Shown: positions 26,575 to 36,241, counted from the stretch's first letter. The stretch is DNA of 59,951 bases from CAG-1000 sp964345385 (GCA_964345385.1 CAYFQM010000002.1:1-59951), one strand, 5' to 3'. Numbers and translations are program-made. The notes: generated from the sequence alone by a model not told the origin.

Positions 26575-26817
26575 ATGACTGTTAATTCATTAATAAAAAA
26601 AATAAATGATTCTGTTGCAACAACAATTAATTATATTGAAAACTTAAAAATAAGACTTGCAACAGCAGAAAAAAAACTCGAAGAAATTAGAGTTGCACGC
26701 AACGAAGAACTTCAAAATGCATTTAAAGCTGGTTATGTAAAGGCAATGCAAGATACTTCAGGTGGAACAATGGAAACAAAAGAAGAGGATCAAAAACTAG
26801 TTCTTAATAAAAACTAG
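26575..26817 (+). CDS. Small coiled-coil protein
   Basis: An 80-residue helical protein with heptad-like spacing (IENLKIRLATAEKKLEEI). It resembles a small assembly or adaptor subunit more than an enzyme. It follows the preceding gene by eight bases and is closed by a terminator. The ribosome site is weak (AAGGTT). Function unknown. Confidence 0.55.
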   Translation: MTVNSLIKKINDSVATTINYIENLKIRLATAEKKLEEIRVARNEELQNAFKAGYVKAMQDTSGGTMETKEEDQKLVLNKN

Positions 26818-26824
26818 TTTTTTT
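26792..26824 (+). terminator. Rho-independent terminator
   Basis: AAAAACTAG and CTAGTTTTT pair around a short loop; a T tract follows. Confidence 0.8.
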
Positions 26825-26866
26825 ATGTAAAATGATTTTGTTTTAATAGTTAAAATATTATTAATT

Positions 26867-26875
26867 TGTTATACT
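26867..26875 (+). promoter_or_regulatory. Extended -10 promoter element for the S1-domain gene
   Basis: TGTTATACT, 17 bases before the ATG; no clear -35. Confidence 0.5.
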
Positions 26876-26892
26876 AATTATGAAGTGATAAT

Positions 26893-27240
26893 ATGAGTAA
26901 TTTTAAAAAAGGAGATATTGTTGAAGCAGAAGTAACAGGTATTACTAAATTTGGAGTATTTGTAAGTTTAGAAGATCATTATAATGGTCTTATACATATA
27001 TCAGAGATTTCAAATGATTTTGTAAGTGATATTAATAGTATATATTCTATCGGAAATATTATAAGAGTAAAAATTCTTGATATAGATGAAGATAAGTTTC
27101 AAGTAAAGCTTTCTATTAAAAGAATAAAAACTAATAAGAAAAGAAAAATAAAAAAAATAGAAGAAAAAGGAAAAGGCTTCGAGCCTTTAAAAGAAAATTT
27201 AGATATATGGATAAATAACTTTATAAAGTCTAATAAATGA
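26893..27240 (+). CDS. S1 RNA-binding domain protein
   Basis: A 115-residue protein. The S1 domain covers residues about 5-72 (KGDIVEAEVTGITKFGVFVS, then GLIHISEI and VKILDID). A Lys-rich tail follows, with a short helical end. It resembles YugI/GSP13-type proteins that bind ribosomes or RNA. GAAGTGAT is the ribosome site. Confidence 0.82.
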   Translation: MSNFKKGDIVEAEVTGITKFGVFVSLEDHYNGLIHISEISNDFVSDINSIYSIGNIIRVKILDIDEDKFQVKLSIKRIKTNKKRKIKKIEEKGKGFEPLKENLDIWINNFIKSNK

Positions 27241-27261
27241 AAAATATAGCAGGTGATGAAT

Positions 27262-28536
27262 ATGAGTAAGAAAAAATCTTTATCAAATTATTATGAAGAT
27301 ATTGAGATTTTAGATTTGAATGGTTCAAATAAATATAAAATAATAATAATTATTGTTTTAATAATATTATTGTTTTTAGCTGTTATTGCTTTTCTAATAA
27401 TTAATTATATAAATAAGCCTTATATCGAGCTTGTTGGTAAAAAAAGTATAATTCATACAGTTGGGTTACCATATAAAGATAAGGGATATGTAATTAGAAA
27501 ACAAAAAAGAAAAATAAACGTAAAAACAGAAACCAATGAAGATAAAAAAACTATTGGTAAATATCAAATTACATATAATGTTTATAAAGATAATGAATTA
27601 GTACAAACTGTTATAAGAAAAATTAAAGTTGCTGATAATGTTGGTCCTACTATTGAAGGAAAGGATAATGTAGATGTTAGAGTGGGGACTGATATTAAAG
27701 GAAAAGATAAGGAATATTTTTTTGATTTAGCATCTATCAGTATAAAAGACAATTATGATAATAATGAAGATTTAATGGTTTGGGTAGATACATCAAATAT
27801 TGATGAAGATAAAGATTATAGTCTTGATAAAGATACAAGTTATATAATTATTATTAAAGCAACTGATAAAGCAAACAATACCACTTTAAAAAAAGTTAAA
27901 ATAAATTTAATAAAAACCAAATTAACTACAGTGAAATTAAATTCTAATGATATTAAATTATATGTAAAGGGGCAATATAAAATAAATGTTGAAAAAATAC
28001 CCACAGATGCATATTATAATTCTTTAGTATGGAAAAGTAATAATGAAAATATAGCAACAGTTAATGAACAAGGAGTGGTTTTTGGAATTTCTAAAGGAAA
28101 AACTACTATTTGTGCTTTTGCACAAGATAATGAAGAAGTTAAAGATTGCGCTTCAGTAACTATAGAGTATTCAGCTATTCAAAAACTTATTAGTTATATA
28201 ACTCAAATAGGATTTAAAAAAGAAAGTAATAATGTATATGTATATAGTGCAGCTAATTATAAGTACACATTTGACTTTAATAATAAGATATTTTTCTATT
28301 CTAATAATATTTCAACTTTAAATTATTTTTATAATCAAGATTATTCTATATATGATGAATATAATATTAGAGTTGCAAGATATTATTTTAAAGATGAATC
28401 ATATTCTTGTGAAGAAGTATTTCAATATGGTGTATGTTATAATCAAAAAGGAAGCGATATTATATATATGAATACTTTAAAAAATTATTTTATGCAAATA
28501 TTAAATAATTCAGAAGTAAAAGTAAATGAACTATAA
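27262..28536 (+). CDS. Membrane-anchored Ig-like (DUF5011 / Big2) surface protein
   Basis: A 424-residue protein with a single helix near residues 25-52 and an extracellular part. Two DUF5011-like Ig folds follow (YIELVGKKSIIHTVGLPYKD, and DNVGPTIEG). A Big2 domain lies at about 215-290 (WKSNNENIATVNEQGVVFGI). The C-terminal module has paired Cys. It may be a cell-surface adhesion or wall-associated protein. AGGTG lies six bases before ATG 27262, so the in-frame GTG at 27253 is rejected. It is upstream of an acyltransferase. Confidence 0.75.
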   Translation: MSKKKSLSNYYEDIEILDLNGSNKYKIIIIIVLIILLFLAVIAFLIINYINKPYIELVGKKSIIHTVGLPYKDKGYVIRKQKRKINVKTETNEDKKTIGKYQITYNVYKDNELVQTVIRKIKVADNVGPTIEGKDNVDVRVGTDIKGKDKEYFFDLASISIKDNYDNNEDLMVWVDTSNIDEDKDYSLDKDTSYIIIIKATDKANNTTLKKVKINLIKTKLTTVKLNSNDIKLYVKGQYKINVEKIPTDAYYNSLVWKSNNENIATVNEQGVVFGISKGKTTICAFAQDNEEVKDCASVTIEYSAIQKLISYITQIGFKKESNNVYVYSAANYKYTFDFNNKIFFYSNNISTLNYFYNQDYSIYDEYNIRVARYYFKDESYSCEEVFQYGVCYNQKGSDIIYMNTLKNYFMQILNNSEVKVNEL

Positions 28537-28551
28537 TTTTTGGAGGATTAA

Positions 28552-29544
28552 ATGACAGAGCATGATTATAAATTAGATTATATTAGATCAATTTCATGTA
28601 TTTTAGTAATAGTTATTCATATAGCTAATTATTATTGTAGAGCTTTTTATGATTTAACTTCTTTTTCTTATTTAGGTGCTGTAATTTTTAATGCTTTATC
28701 TAGGATAAGTGTTCCAATATTTTTTATGATTAGTGGAAGTGTTTTATTGCGTAAAAAATATGGTTTAAAAAGGTGTTATAAGAGAGTAATTGAAAAAACT
28801 ATAACTTTAATTATAATAACAATTATATATTATTTTTGGGATAAATATTTTATGGGTAAAGATATAAACATTATATCTTTGATTAGTAGCCCTGAAAGAG
28901 CAATGCTATGGTTTTTATATGCTATTATAGGTATATATATTGCACTTCCGTTTATAAAGAATTTAGTTGACGGTATGGATAAAAACGAAGAAAAACTTTT
29001 TGTTTTGTTATGGATTATATTTAATGGAATATTTTATCTTTTGAAAATTAAACCCAGTTATCCTGTTCCTATAATAAGTGGAACATATTATCTTGGTTAT
29101 TTTGTAATTGGACATATTGTATATAAGTATAAAGATTCTTTTAATATTAAAAAGTATAATATACACTTAATAATATTATTTATATTATCTATGTTTTGCA
29201 TTATATATTTTACTTTTAAATTTTCATTAGTTAATCAAATTTATTATAGTAATTTATTTGCATATAGAAATTTATTTTTAATGATAGCTTCAGTTAGTGC
29301 TTTTATACTTTTATATTATAATGTTCCTAACAAGAAAAATAAGTTTATAAATCATTTAGCTAAGTTATCTTTTGGAGTGTATTTATTTCATGGCGTTTTT
29401 TTAGATTTAATAATGAAATATATACCATATAGACAAATTTTATCTTTTGCTGGAATACCATTATTTTTAATTATTATATTTATTTTTACATATTTGTTTG
29501 TTAATACAATATATAAAGTTTCGTATATAAGAAAGTTTATATAA
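28552..29544 (+). CDS. Acyltransferase family 3 membrane protein
   Basis: A 330-residue membrane protein with about ten helices. YKLDYIRSISCILVIVIHIA at the N-terminus carries the family's Arg and His, and FFMISGSVLL and FGVYLFHG are typical of the fold. Such enzymes O-acylate surface sugars or other envelope acceptors; the acceptor here is unknown. TTGGAGG precedes the ATG, 15 bases after the Ig-like gene. Confidence 0.85.
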   Translation: MTEHDYKLDYIRSISCILVIVIHIANYYCRAFYDLTSFSYLGAVIFNALSRISVPIFFMISGSVLLRKKYGLKRCYKRVIEKTITLIIITIIYYFWDKYFMGKDINIISLISSPERAMLWFLYAIIGIYIALPFIKNLVDGMDKNEEKLFVLLWIIFNGIFYLLKIKPSYPVPIISGTYYLGYFVIGHIVYKYKDSFNIKKYNIHLIILFILSMFCIIYFTFKFSLVNQIYYSNLFAYRNLFLMIASVSAFILLYYNVPNKKNKFINHLAKLSFGVYLFHGVFLDLIMKYIPYRQILSFAGIPLFLIIIFIFTYLFVNTIYKVSYIRKFI

Positions 29545-29563
29545 TGTATATTTATAATAAAAA

Positions 29564-29572
29564 TGTTATACT
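29564..29572 (+). promoter_or_regulatory. Extended -10 promoter element
   Basis: TGTTATACT, 35 bases before the start of the alpha/beta-hydrolase-like gene. Confidence 0.5.
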
Positions 29573-29607
29573 AAATAAGTAAATAATATATTAAAGGAGG
29601 GTAAGTT

Positions 29608-31539
29608 ATGACAATTAATCGTTTTGAAGAAGTAATTAAAGTTCCTGGCTTTCATAGTGTGACTGATAATGGTAATAATTTTTATATTTTTATACCTGAA
29701 AAAGTTCATTCAAATACAGGAATAGTTATAGACGGTTACGGTTATAATGCAGAAGAAGCTCAAAAAAGAACTGTTAACAATAATAACATAGTTATTTTTC
29801 CTAGAAATTCAGATACTTTTTATAAATATCAAGAGATTAATCATCCTAATTGGAATCAAAGAATAGAAGGAAGAATAGTTGATTATATAAAAAAATATTA
29901 CAATATAAATGATAATTGTTATGGCCCTAAGGGTTGGAGTGCCGCTGCAAATGGAGCGATTAATAGTGGAGCTGCATATATAAGGGCTAATCCGGGCGCT
30001 AGAATAAATGTTGCTGTTGTTTCACCAGCAACTGAATATAATAACGCTTATCATCCAGAAGCTGGTTCAATAACAGTAAGACCAGAAGATTGGAAAGCAT
30101 ATGCAGATAGTGGTTCAACGATAGTTTATCTTGAATCATTTAGTGATTTACAAGATGGATATAAAAAAGGTGTTCAATTAGGAGCTAATATTGTTAGAAT
30201 AAAAGCAAATTATATATCAGGAGGCGGTCATGAGACAGAAGATTATTTGGCAAGAGAACTTGATTTGTCATCGATCAGTAATGGTACATTCGATTTTACG
30301 AAATCTATTACAGAAAAACTTGATCCTAGAATAGTTTTAGATGAGAATAATCCTTTTTCATTTATTCAATATACATATGAAAATGGTCAAATAAAAGAAA
30401 GGTATATATCTGCAGAAGAAGCAAACAGAATACTTTCAACAGGGGGTAGAAAAACTCTTAAATTTAATGGTATAGGTTCTTTTGATGATAGTAAAATAGA
30501 ATCAAGTGTGCCTTTTTTATCAGACAAATTAAATGATTTAAGACAAACGATAATATCTACTACAGTAGCATCTTCATCTTTAAGTGATCCTAGGTATGCA
30601 AGTACAACACAAATACCAAAATCAGAAGCAAATATAATAAATTATTTTATAAATGCTGCTTCTTTAGCTTTTCAAAAATTAAATGAGGAAATTACATTTA
30701 TTGGAGAAATAGGAGACTCAATAAATCAAATGAATATAAACTTAAGTAAGCAAGCAGAGTCTTTAGGAATAAGTCTAGATAAAAAGTTTTATAAAATTGA
30801 AAGTCTTAAAAAAACTGATTTTACTCATAAAGCAGTATATAGTCCAGATACAAGAGAATATGACAAGGTAGCAGAAGAATATATATATAAATATGGAACA
30901 GATGAAGATAAGGAAGCACTAAGAAGAAAAGAAGAATTAGAAAATCAAAAGAAACAAACAACAAATTATAGTGGCAGTGCTGGTTATGGTTATCCTGGAC
31001 CAAGTGTGGTAGAAAAAACAGTATCTAAAGAGAAGCAAAAAGAAGAAGCAAAAGAAGAAATAAAAACACAAGAAGAAATAAAAAAAGAAGAGTTTTTTTC
31101 AAGTGAAGTAGACTCATCAGTAACTTATGAGCAACCAAGAAAAGAATTAACAAAGCAAATTATAGAATCAAAAGAAATAGAAGAGCACGTTATTGAAACT
31201 AAAGAACCAAAGTTTGATTTTGATGAATTAAATAATGAAAAAGAACCTTTTTTAATAGAACCTGATAAAGTGGAACCATATAGTGAAATTGTTGAAAAAC
31301 CACCAGTAATAGAAATACCAGATGTTCCTGAAGTAGAAGAAAAATCAAATGTTGGAAAAGTAATAGGAACAGTAGCTGGAGTAGCTGCGGCAGCAGGAGC
31401 AGGTATTGGAGCCTATTCATATTTAAAAAAGCAAAAGAATGAAGATGATTCAGATTACTTAGAAGAAGATTATATAGATGATGAGAATTATGAATATGAT
31501 TATGAAGAAAGTTCATCTGAATTAGAGGAAGGTGAGTAG
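29608..31539 (+). CDS. Alpha/beta-hydrolase-like protein with C-terminal membrane anchor
   Basis: A 643-residue protein. Residues about 1-215 look like an alpha/beta hydrolase: GWSAAANGA near 114-122 resembles a nucleophile elbow (GxSxxxNG), and GGGHETED near 206 supplies a His. Residues about 270-390 are helical. A Lys/Glu-rich linker follows, then a membrane helix near 590-610 (GKVIGTVAGVAAAAGAGIGA) and an acidic tail. There is no signal peptide, so either the enzyme faces the cytoplasm or it uses a non-Sec route. It is one base from the VanY-type gene. AAAGGAGGG is a strong ribosome site. Confidence 0.65.
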   Translation: MTINRFEEVIKVPGFHSVTDNGNNFYIFIPEKVHSNTGIVIDGYGYNAEEAQKRTVNNNNIVIFPRNSDTFYKYQEINHPNWNQRIEGRIVDYIKKYYNINDNCYGPKGWSAAANGAINSGAAYIRANPGARINVAVVSPATEYNNAYHPEAGSITVRPEDWKAYADSGSTIVYLESFSDLQDGYKKGVQLGANIVRIKANYISGGGHETEDYLARELDLSSISNGTFDFTKSITEKLDPRIVLDENNPFSFIQYTYENGQIKERYISAEEANRILSTGGRKTLKFNGIGSFDDSKIESSVPFLSDKLNDLRQTIISTTVASSSLSDPRYASTTQIPKSEANIINYFINAASLAFQKLNEEITFIGEIGDSINQMNINLSKQAESLGISLDKKFYKIESLKKTDFTHKAVYSPDTREYDKVAEEYIYKYGTDEDKEALRRKEELENQKKQTTNYSGSAGYGYPGPSVVEKTVSKEKQKEEAKEEIKTQEEIKKEEFFSSEVDSSVTYEQPRKELTKQIIESKEIEEHVIETKEPKFDFDELNNEKEPFLIEPDKVEPYSEIVEKPPVIEIPDVPEVEEKSNVGKVIGTVAGVAAAAGAGIGAYSYLKKQKNEDDSDYLEEDYIDDENYEYDYEESSSELEEGE

Positions 31540-31540
31540 T

Positions 31541-32743
31541 ATGGCATATGCTGTTAAATCAGAAATGAGTAGTGCTAATAATGATAGTACTATAGAAAAA
31601 ATAATTGCATTAATCCAAGATTTTTCTAATGTACAAAAAGGGGTAAACAACTTTATATCTTCTTCAAAAAGTCAATTAAAAGGAAAAGGATATAAACAAG
31701 CAAGAAGAAAATTAAATGTATATATAGATGTATGTAATAAAGGTAAAGATATATGCAAATATTTATTGAATAATATAGTAGCAGCTAATAATACAATGTT
31801 TAATTTCATGGAGGAGTTTGAAATTTTAGATGATTCAAAAATTGAAGATTTAAGAAATGAAATTAATAGATTAAGATCTCTTGAAAATCAATTTTATGGT
31901 TATGCTAATAAAGTTGATGATTCTGCTGAAAAGTCTAAGTTGCGTTCAATAGCGGTTTATTATATGAATGTAAGATTATATGGAGAAAAAGTATTAAAAA
32001 AATTAGAAGAGTTAGCTCCTACTGATGCAAAGGCATTTAATAAATTAGATGGAGATGTATCAAATATTCAAAAATATTTTAGTGCAATAGATGGTATAGA
32101 TTCTTCTACATTTTGTCCATTAGGAAAGCAATCATCAATAGGAGTAAATCAATATACTGATTATAATCTTGCTGAGCTTTTAAAAAATAATCAAGAAATT
32201 ATAGGTACAAAACCTAAAATAAAAGTAGATAGTGAATTAGCTAAAATTCCTGTAAATGAAAGAATGAATTTTTTATTTCCGGGATATTATGGTATACAAC
32301 AAGTTCCTACTGACGAAAGAGTTGTTTTAGATCAATTGGCTTGGTTTGAAGCACCTATAATAGATGAATATGGAAATCTAGGTACTACTAAATTACAGCT
32401 GCATAAAAAAGTGGGAGATGAAGTTGTTCAAATATTTCAAGAAATGGTTGATATTGGTTTTCCTGTAAAGCCAAGAGAAATTGCAGAAACAAGTACATAT
32501 AATTATTCGAGCCATCCAGACAAGCTGTCTTCTCATGCAACTGGAACTTCAATTGATATAAATCACAAGCAAAATCCTTATAAAAATGCAGCAAGTTTTA
32601 GGCCATATGAAGACCCTTATGCAGTAACCAAAGAAGTAGTTGAAATATGGGAAAGACATGGTTTTATTTGGGGAGGATATTTTCATAATGGAACTTTTGA
32701 AGAACCCTATGATGCAACTCATTTTACATATTTGGGATGGTAA
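31541..32743 (+). CDS. VanY-type (M15B) peptidase with helical N-terminal domain
   Basis: A 400-residue protein. Residues about 1-200 are helical, reminiscent of WXG/LXG-type export domains but without a firm motif. The C-terminal third is a D-Ala-D-Ala carboxypeptidase/endopeptidase domain: SSHATGTSIDINH near 330 gives the zinc-binding His and Asp (SxHxxGxxxD), and DATHFTYLGW at the end gives the third ligand. Its substrate would be peptidoglycan outside the cell, yet no signal peptide exists. ATG 31541 is used; the in-frame GTG at 31532 is within the ribosome site. Confidence 0.78.
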   Translation: MAYAVKSEMSSANNDSTIEKIIALIQDFSNVQKGVNNFISSSKSQLKGKGYKQARRKLNVYIDVCNKGKDICKYLLNNIVAANNTMFNFMEEFEILDDSKIEDLRNEINRLRSLENQFYGYANKVDDSAEKSKLRSIAVYYMNVRLYGEKVLKKLEELAPTDAKAFNKLDGDVSNIQKYFSAIDGIDSSTFCPLGKQSSIGVNQYTDYNLAELLKNNQEIIGTKPKIKVDSELAKIPVNERMNFLFPGYYGIQQVPTDERVVLDQLAWFEAPIIDEYGNLGTTKLQLHKKVGDEVVQIFQEMVDIGFPVKPREIAETSTYNYSSHPDKLSSHATGTSIDINHKQNPYKNAASFRPYEDPYAVTKEVVEIWERHGFIWGGYFHNGTFEEPYDATHFTYLGW

Positions 32744-32792
32744 TAAAACTATTTACTAAAATTTTTGTAAATGTTGATGTCGTGTTTATATA

Positions 32793-32821
32793 TTGACAAT
32801 AAATTAAAAATTATTTATAAT
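32793..32821 (+). promoter_or_regulatory. Promoter of the T-box-aspS-cysS operon
   Basis: TTGACA, 17 bases, TATAAT: exact consensus. Confidence 0.9.
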
Positions 32822-32827
32822 ATAATT

Positions 32828-33024
32828 GAAATTGATGAATGGATAAGTATATTATATTTATTTTATAGAAAGTTAGTGGTTGATGTAAACTAATAGATAA
32901 AGTAATAGAAAGACACCAGGAGAGCTTAAAGAATTAAGTAGATTAAGCCGGTTAAAGCCGTTATATTAATAAAGTTAAACAAAGGATGGTACCGTCTTAT
33001 GACTCCTTGTACTATTCTTTTTTT
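32828..33024 (+). promoter_or_regulatory. T-box leader of aspS-cysS
   Basis: The leader reads uncharged tRNA. The T-box AAGGATGGTACCGTC at 32982-32996 closely matches the consensus that pairs with the tRNA 3' end. Stem I has the usual distal-loop pattern around 32872-32893. GAC at 32912-32914, followed by ACC, is the likely specifier and reads Asp, which fits aspS. The competing terminator would pair the AAGGA of the T-box region with TCCTTGT near 33003-33011, before a T tract. Confidence 0.88.
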
Positions 33025-33039
33025 GTTTAAGGAGGAAAA

Positions 33040-34791
33040 ATGAAATATAGAACTCATAATTTAGGTGAGCTTAGAATAACAGATGCTGGAAAAACAGTTA
33101 AATTATCTGGTTGGTTAGAAAATGTAAGAAAAGTAAGCAAAACTTTATATTTTTTAATACTAAGAGACTTTTATGGTATTACTCAAGTAATTGTAACTAA
33201 AGAAGAACATATAAAACTAATTGATTCTATAAATGCTGAATCAGTTATATGTGTTGAAGGAATTGTTAGAGAAAGAACATCTAAAAATTCAAATATAGAT
33301 ACTGGTGATATAGAAATAGAGCCTATTAAAATAGAAGTGTTAGGTAAATGTAAATACAATGCTCTTCCATTTGAAATAAATTATAGTCAAAATGCAGATG
33401 AAAATAATAGACTAAAATATAGATATTTAGATTTAAGAAATCCCTTTATTAAATCTAAAATAGTTTTAAGATCTAAAGTTATTTCTGAAATAAGAAGACT
33501 TATGGATAAAGAAGGATTTTTAGAAATAACTACTCCTATACTTACTGCATCTTCTCCAGAAGGAGCAAGAGATTATTTAGTGCCAGCAAGAACTTATCCT
33601 GGAATGTTTTATGCTCTTCCACAAGCACCTCAACAATTTAAACAGTTATTGATGGTGTCTGGTTTTGACAAATATTATCAAGTAGCGCCTTGTTTTAGAG
33701 ATGAAGATGCAAGAAGTGATAGAAGTCCTACTGAGTTTTATCAATTTGATATGGAGATGTGTTTTGCTACTCAAGAAGATGTATTTAATGTAATTGAAAA
33801 AGTACTTCATCCTATATTTAGTAAATATGGAAAATACAAAAGCATCTCATCTTTTCCATTTAAAAAAATTAAATATAAAGATGCTATTAATACATATGGA
33901 ACTGATAAACCAGATTTAAGAATAGATTTAAAAATAACTGATATTACACAGTTTGTAAAAAACATTGATTTTGATATGTTTAAAGAAAGTATTATAAAAG
34001 CAGTTATAGTACCAGACTTTAATGAATCAAGAAAATATATAGATAATTTAATTGATGAAGTATATAATCAAACTGGTAATAAACTATTATATTTTAAAAC
34101 TGATGAGGATAATAAATTGACTTCAGGAATATCTAAATATTTAACTGAAGATATTATAAACAAGTTAAATTTATCAAAAAATAGCTTAGTATGTATTTGT
34201 TGTGGTAATAATGATGAAGTATGTAAAACTTTAGGAGTAGCTATTAAACTACTTGGAAACAGCCTTCCAAATCACATAAATAAAGAAAGCTATGAGTTTT
34301 GCTGGATAGTTGACTATCCATTATATGAAATAGGAGAAGAAAGTGGTAAACTAGAGTTTTCTCATAATCCATTTTCTATGCCTCAAGTAGGATTAGAAGA
34401 GTTAAATAAAATCAAAAATGAAGAAGATGCTTTAAATATTTTAGCATATCAATATGACTTAGTATGTAATGGGATAGAACTTTCTTCTGGAGCTGTTAGA
34501 AATCATGATCCAGAGATTATGATTAAAGCATTTGATTTAGTTGGAATAAGTAAAGAAGAAGTAAAAACTAAGTTTTCTGCTTTATATAATGCATTTTGTT
34601 ATGGTGCTCCTCCACATGCAGGTATAGCACCAGGAATAGATAGAATAATTATGTTGTTAACAACTGATGAAAATATAAGAGAAGTAATACCTTTTCCAGT
34701 TAATTCAAAAGGACAAGATTTAATGATGGGAGCTCCATCTAAAATAGATGATAAAGCACTTAAAGATGTACATATTAAAGTAATAGAGTAA
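33040..34791 (+). CDS. aspS: Aspartyl-tRNA synthetase
   Basis: AspRS charges tRNA-Asp. The N-terminal anticodon-binding OB fold (about 1-110) is followed by a class II core. Motif 2 is FRDEDARSDRSPTEF near 222, and motif 3 is GIAPGIDRIIML near 528. The bacterial GAD insertion lies between about 280 and 415. Length (583) fits bacterial-type AspRS. Whether it also charges tRNA-Asn cannot be read here. Control is by the upstream T-box. Confidence 0.96.
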   Translation: MKYRTHNLGELRITDAGKTVKLSGWLENVRKVSKTLYFLILRDFYGITQVIVTKEEHIKLIDSINAESVICVEGIVRERTSKNSNIDTGDIEIEPIKIEVLGKCKYNALPFEINYSQNADENNRLKYRYLDLRNPFIKSKIVLRSKVISEIRRLMDKEGFLEITTPILTASSPEGARDYLVPARTYPGMFYALPQAPQQFKQLLMVSGFDKYYQVAPCFRDEDARSDRSPTEFYQFDMEMCFATQEDVFNVIEKVLHPIFSKYGKYKSISSFPFKKIKYKDAINTYGTDKPDLRIDLKITDITQFVKNIDFDMFKESIIKAVIVPDFNESRKYIDNLIDEVYNQTGNKLLYFKTDEDNKLTSGISKYLTEDIINKLNLSKNSLVCICCGNNDEVCKTLGVAIKLLGNSLPNHINKESYEFCWIVDYPLYEIGEESGKLEFSHNPFSMPQVGLEELNKIKNEEDALNILAYQYDLVCNGIELSSGAVRNHDPEIMIKAFDLVGISKEEVKTKFSALYNAFCYGAPPHAGIAPGIDRIIMLLTTDENIREVIPFPVNSKGQDLMMGAPSKIDDKALKDVHIKVIE

Positions 34792-34800
34792 GGAGGAAAT

Positions 34801-36195
34801 ATGAAATTATATAATTCATTAACAAGAAAAAAAGAAAAAATAGTTACTCATGAAGAAAATAAAGTTAAAATATATACTTGTGGCCCTACTGTATATGATT
34901 ATGCTCATATAGGTAATTTAAGATCATATATATTTGAAGATGTTTTAGAAAAATCATTTAGTTATTTAGGTTATGAAGTAATAAGAGTTATGAATATAAC
35001 TGATGTAGGACATTTATCAGGAGACTTTGATGGTGGAGATGATAAAATGTTACAAGCTGCTATTAAAGAAAATAAAGGTATATTAGAAATAGCTAAATTT
35101 TATACAGAAGAGTTTAAAAAAGACTTTGAAAAACTTAATTTAAAGTGGCCTTCTATAGTAGTGCCAGCTACTTCATGTATAGATGTATATATTAAAATGA
35201 TTAGTTCTTTACTTGAAAAAGGATATGCATATAAGTCAAATGGTAATGTTTATTTAGATACATCTAAATTAGAAAACTATTATGTTTTTGGTAATCATGA
35301 AAAAGAAGATTTAATGTTTGCTGTAAGAGATGATGTATTTATAGATGAAGGAAAGAAAAACAAAAATGATTTTGCTTTATGGTTTACTAAATCAAAGTTT
35401 GAAAATCAAGCATTAAAATGGGATTCTCCATTTGGAGAAGGTTATCCTGGATGGCATATAGAATGTTCTGGTATTTGTTATAAATATTTAGGTGAGTATT
35501 TAGATATACATTGTGGAGGAGTAGATAATAAGTTTCCACATCACACTAATGAAATAGCTCAATCAGAAAGTTTTTTAGGTCATAAATGGTGTAGTTATTG
35601 GGTTCATGTAGCTCATTTAAACTTAAAAGATGGAAAAATGAGTAAAAGTAGTGGTAAATTTTTAAGAGTAAAAGATTTAGAAGAAAAAGGGTATAATCCT
35701 TTAGCATATAAATTATTTGTATTAGCTTCTCACTATAGAAAAGAATTAACATTTAGTTTTGATGCATTAGATGGAGCAAAAAACACTTATAATAAATTAA
35801 TTGAAAAAATAAGTGCTTTAAATGATAATGAACCATTAGAAGAAGAAAAAATAAAAAAATATCAAGAAGAGTTTATTTCTCATTTATCAAATGATTTAAA
35901 TACAGCATCATTATTAACTACTTTATATGATGTATTAAAGAGTGATTTAAATGATTCATCTAAACTTTATTTAGTGCGTGATTTTGATAAAGTTTTATCA
36001 CTTAATTTGATTCAAGAAAAGAAAACTATTTCTAAAGAAAAGGAAGAATATATTTTATCTAAAATAGAAGAAAGACAAAAAGCAAAAGAAAAGAAAGACT
36101 ACGCTACTTCTGATAAAATAAGAGATGAATTATTAAGTGAAGGAATAATTTTAATGGATACTAAAGAAGGAACTACATATAAAATTAAAGAATAA
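34801..36195 (+). CDS. cysS: Cysteinyl-tRNA synthetase
   Basis: CysRS, class I, 464 residues. CGPTVYDYAHIGNLR near residue 28 holds the zinc Cys and the HIGH-like motif. WHIECSGIC near 220 gives further zinc ligands. DGKMSKSSGK near 277 is the KMSKS loop. The C-terminal helical domain ends in a DALR-type region. It follows aspS by nine bases with AAGGAGG, so the Asp-specific T-box also controls CysRS. Confidence 0.96.
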   Translation: MKLYNSLTRKKEKIVTHEENKVKIYTCGPTVYDYAHIGNLRSYIFEDVLEKSFSYLGYEVIRVMNITDVGHLSGDFDGGDDKMLQAAIKENKGILEIAKFYTEEFKKDFEKLNLKWPSIVVPATSCIDVYIKMISSLLEKGYAYKSNGNVYLDTSKLENYYVFGNHEKEDLMFAVRDDVFIDEGKKNKNDFALWFTKSKFENQALKWDSPFGEGYPGWHIECSGICYKYLGEYLDIHCGGVDNKFPHHTNEIAQSESFLGHKWCSYWVHVAHLNLKDGKMSKSSGKFLRVKDLEEKGYNPLAYKLFVLASHYRKELTFSFDALDGAKNTYNKLIEKISALNDNEPLEEEKIKKYQEEFISHLSNDLNTASLLTTLYDVLKSDLNDSSKLYLVRDFDKVLSLNLIQEKKTISKEKEEYILSKIEERQKAKEKKDYATSDKIRDELLSEGIILMDTKEGTTYKIKE

Positions 36196-36201
36196 TATTA
36201 T

Positions 36202-36231
36202 AAGGAAATAATAATAATTATTTCTTTTTTT
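36202..36231 (+). terminator. Terminator of aspS-cysS
   Basis: GAAATAAT, loop AATA, ATTATTTC, then TTTTTTT. Confidence 0.8.
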
Positions 36232-36232
36232 A

Positions 36233-36241
36233 TGTTAGAAT
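36233..36241 (+). promoter_or_regulatory. Extended -10 element abutting recD2
   Basis: TGTTAGAAT ends six bases before the recD2 ATG. Transcription would start at or next to the A of the ATG, so the mRNA may be leaderless. Confidence 0.5.
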
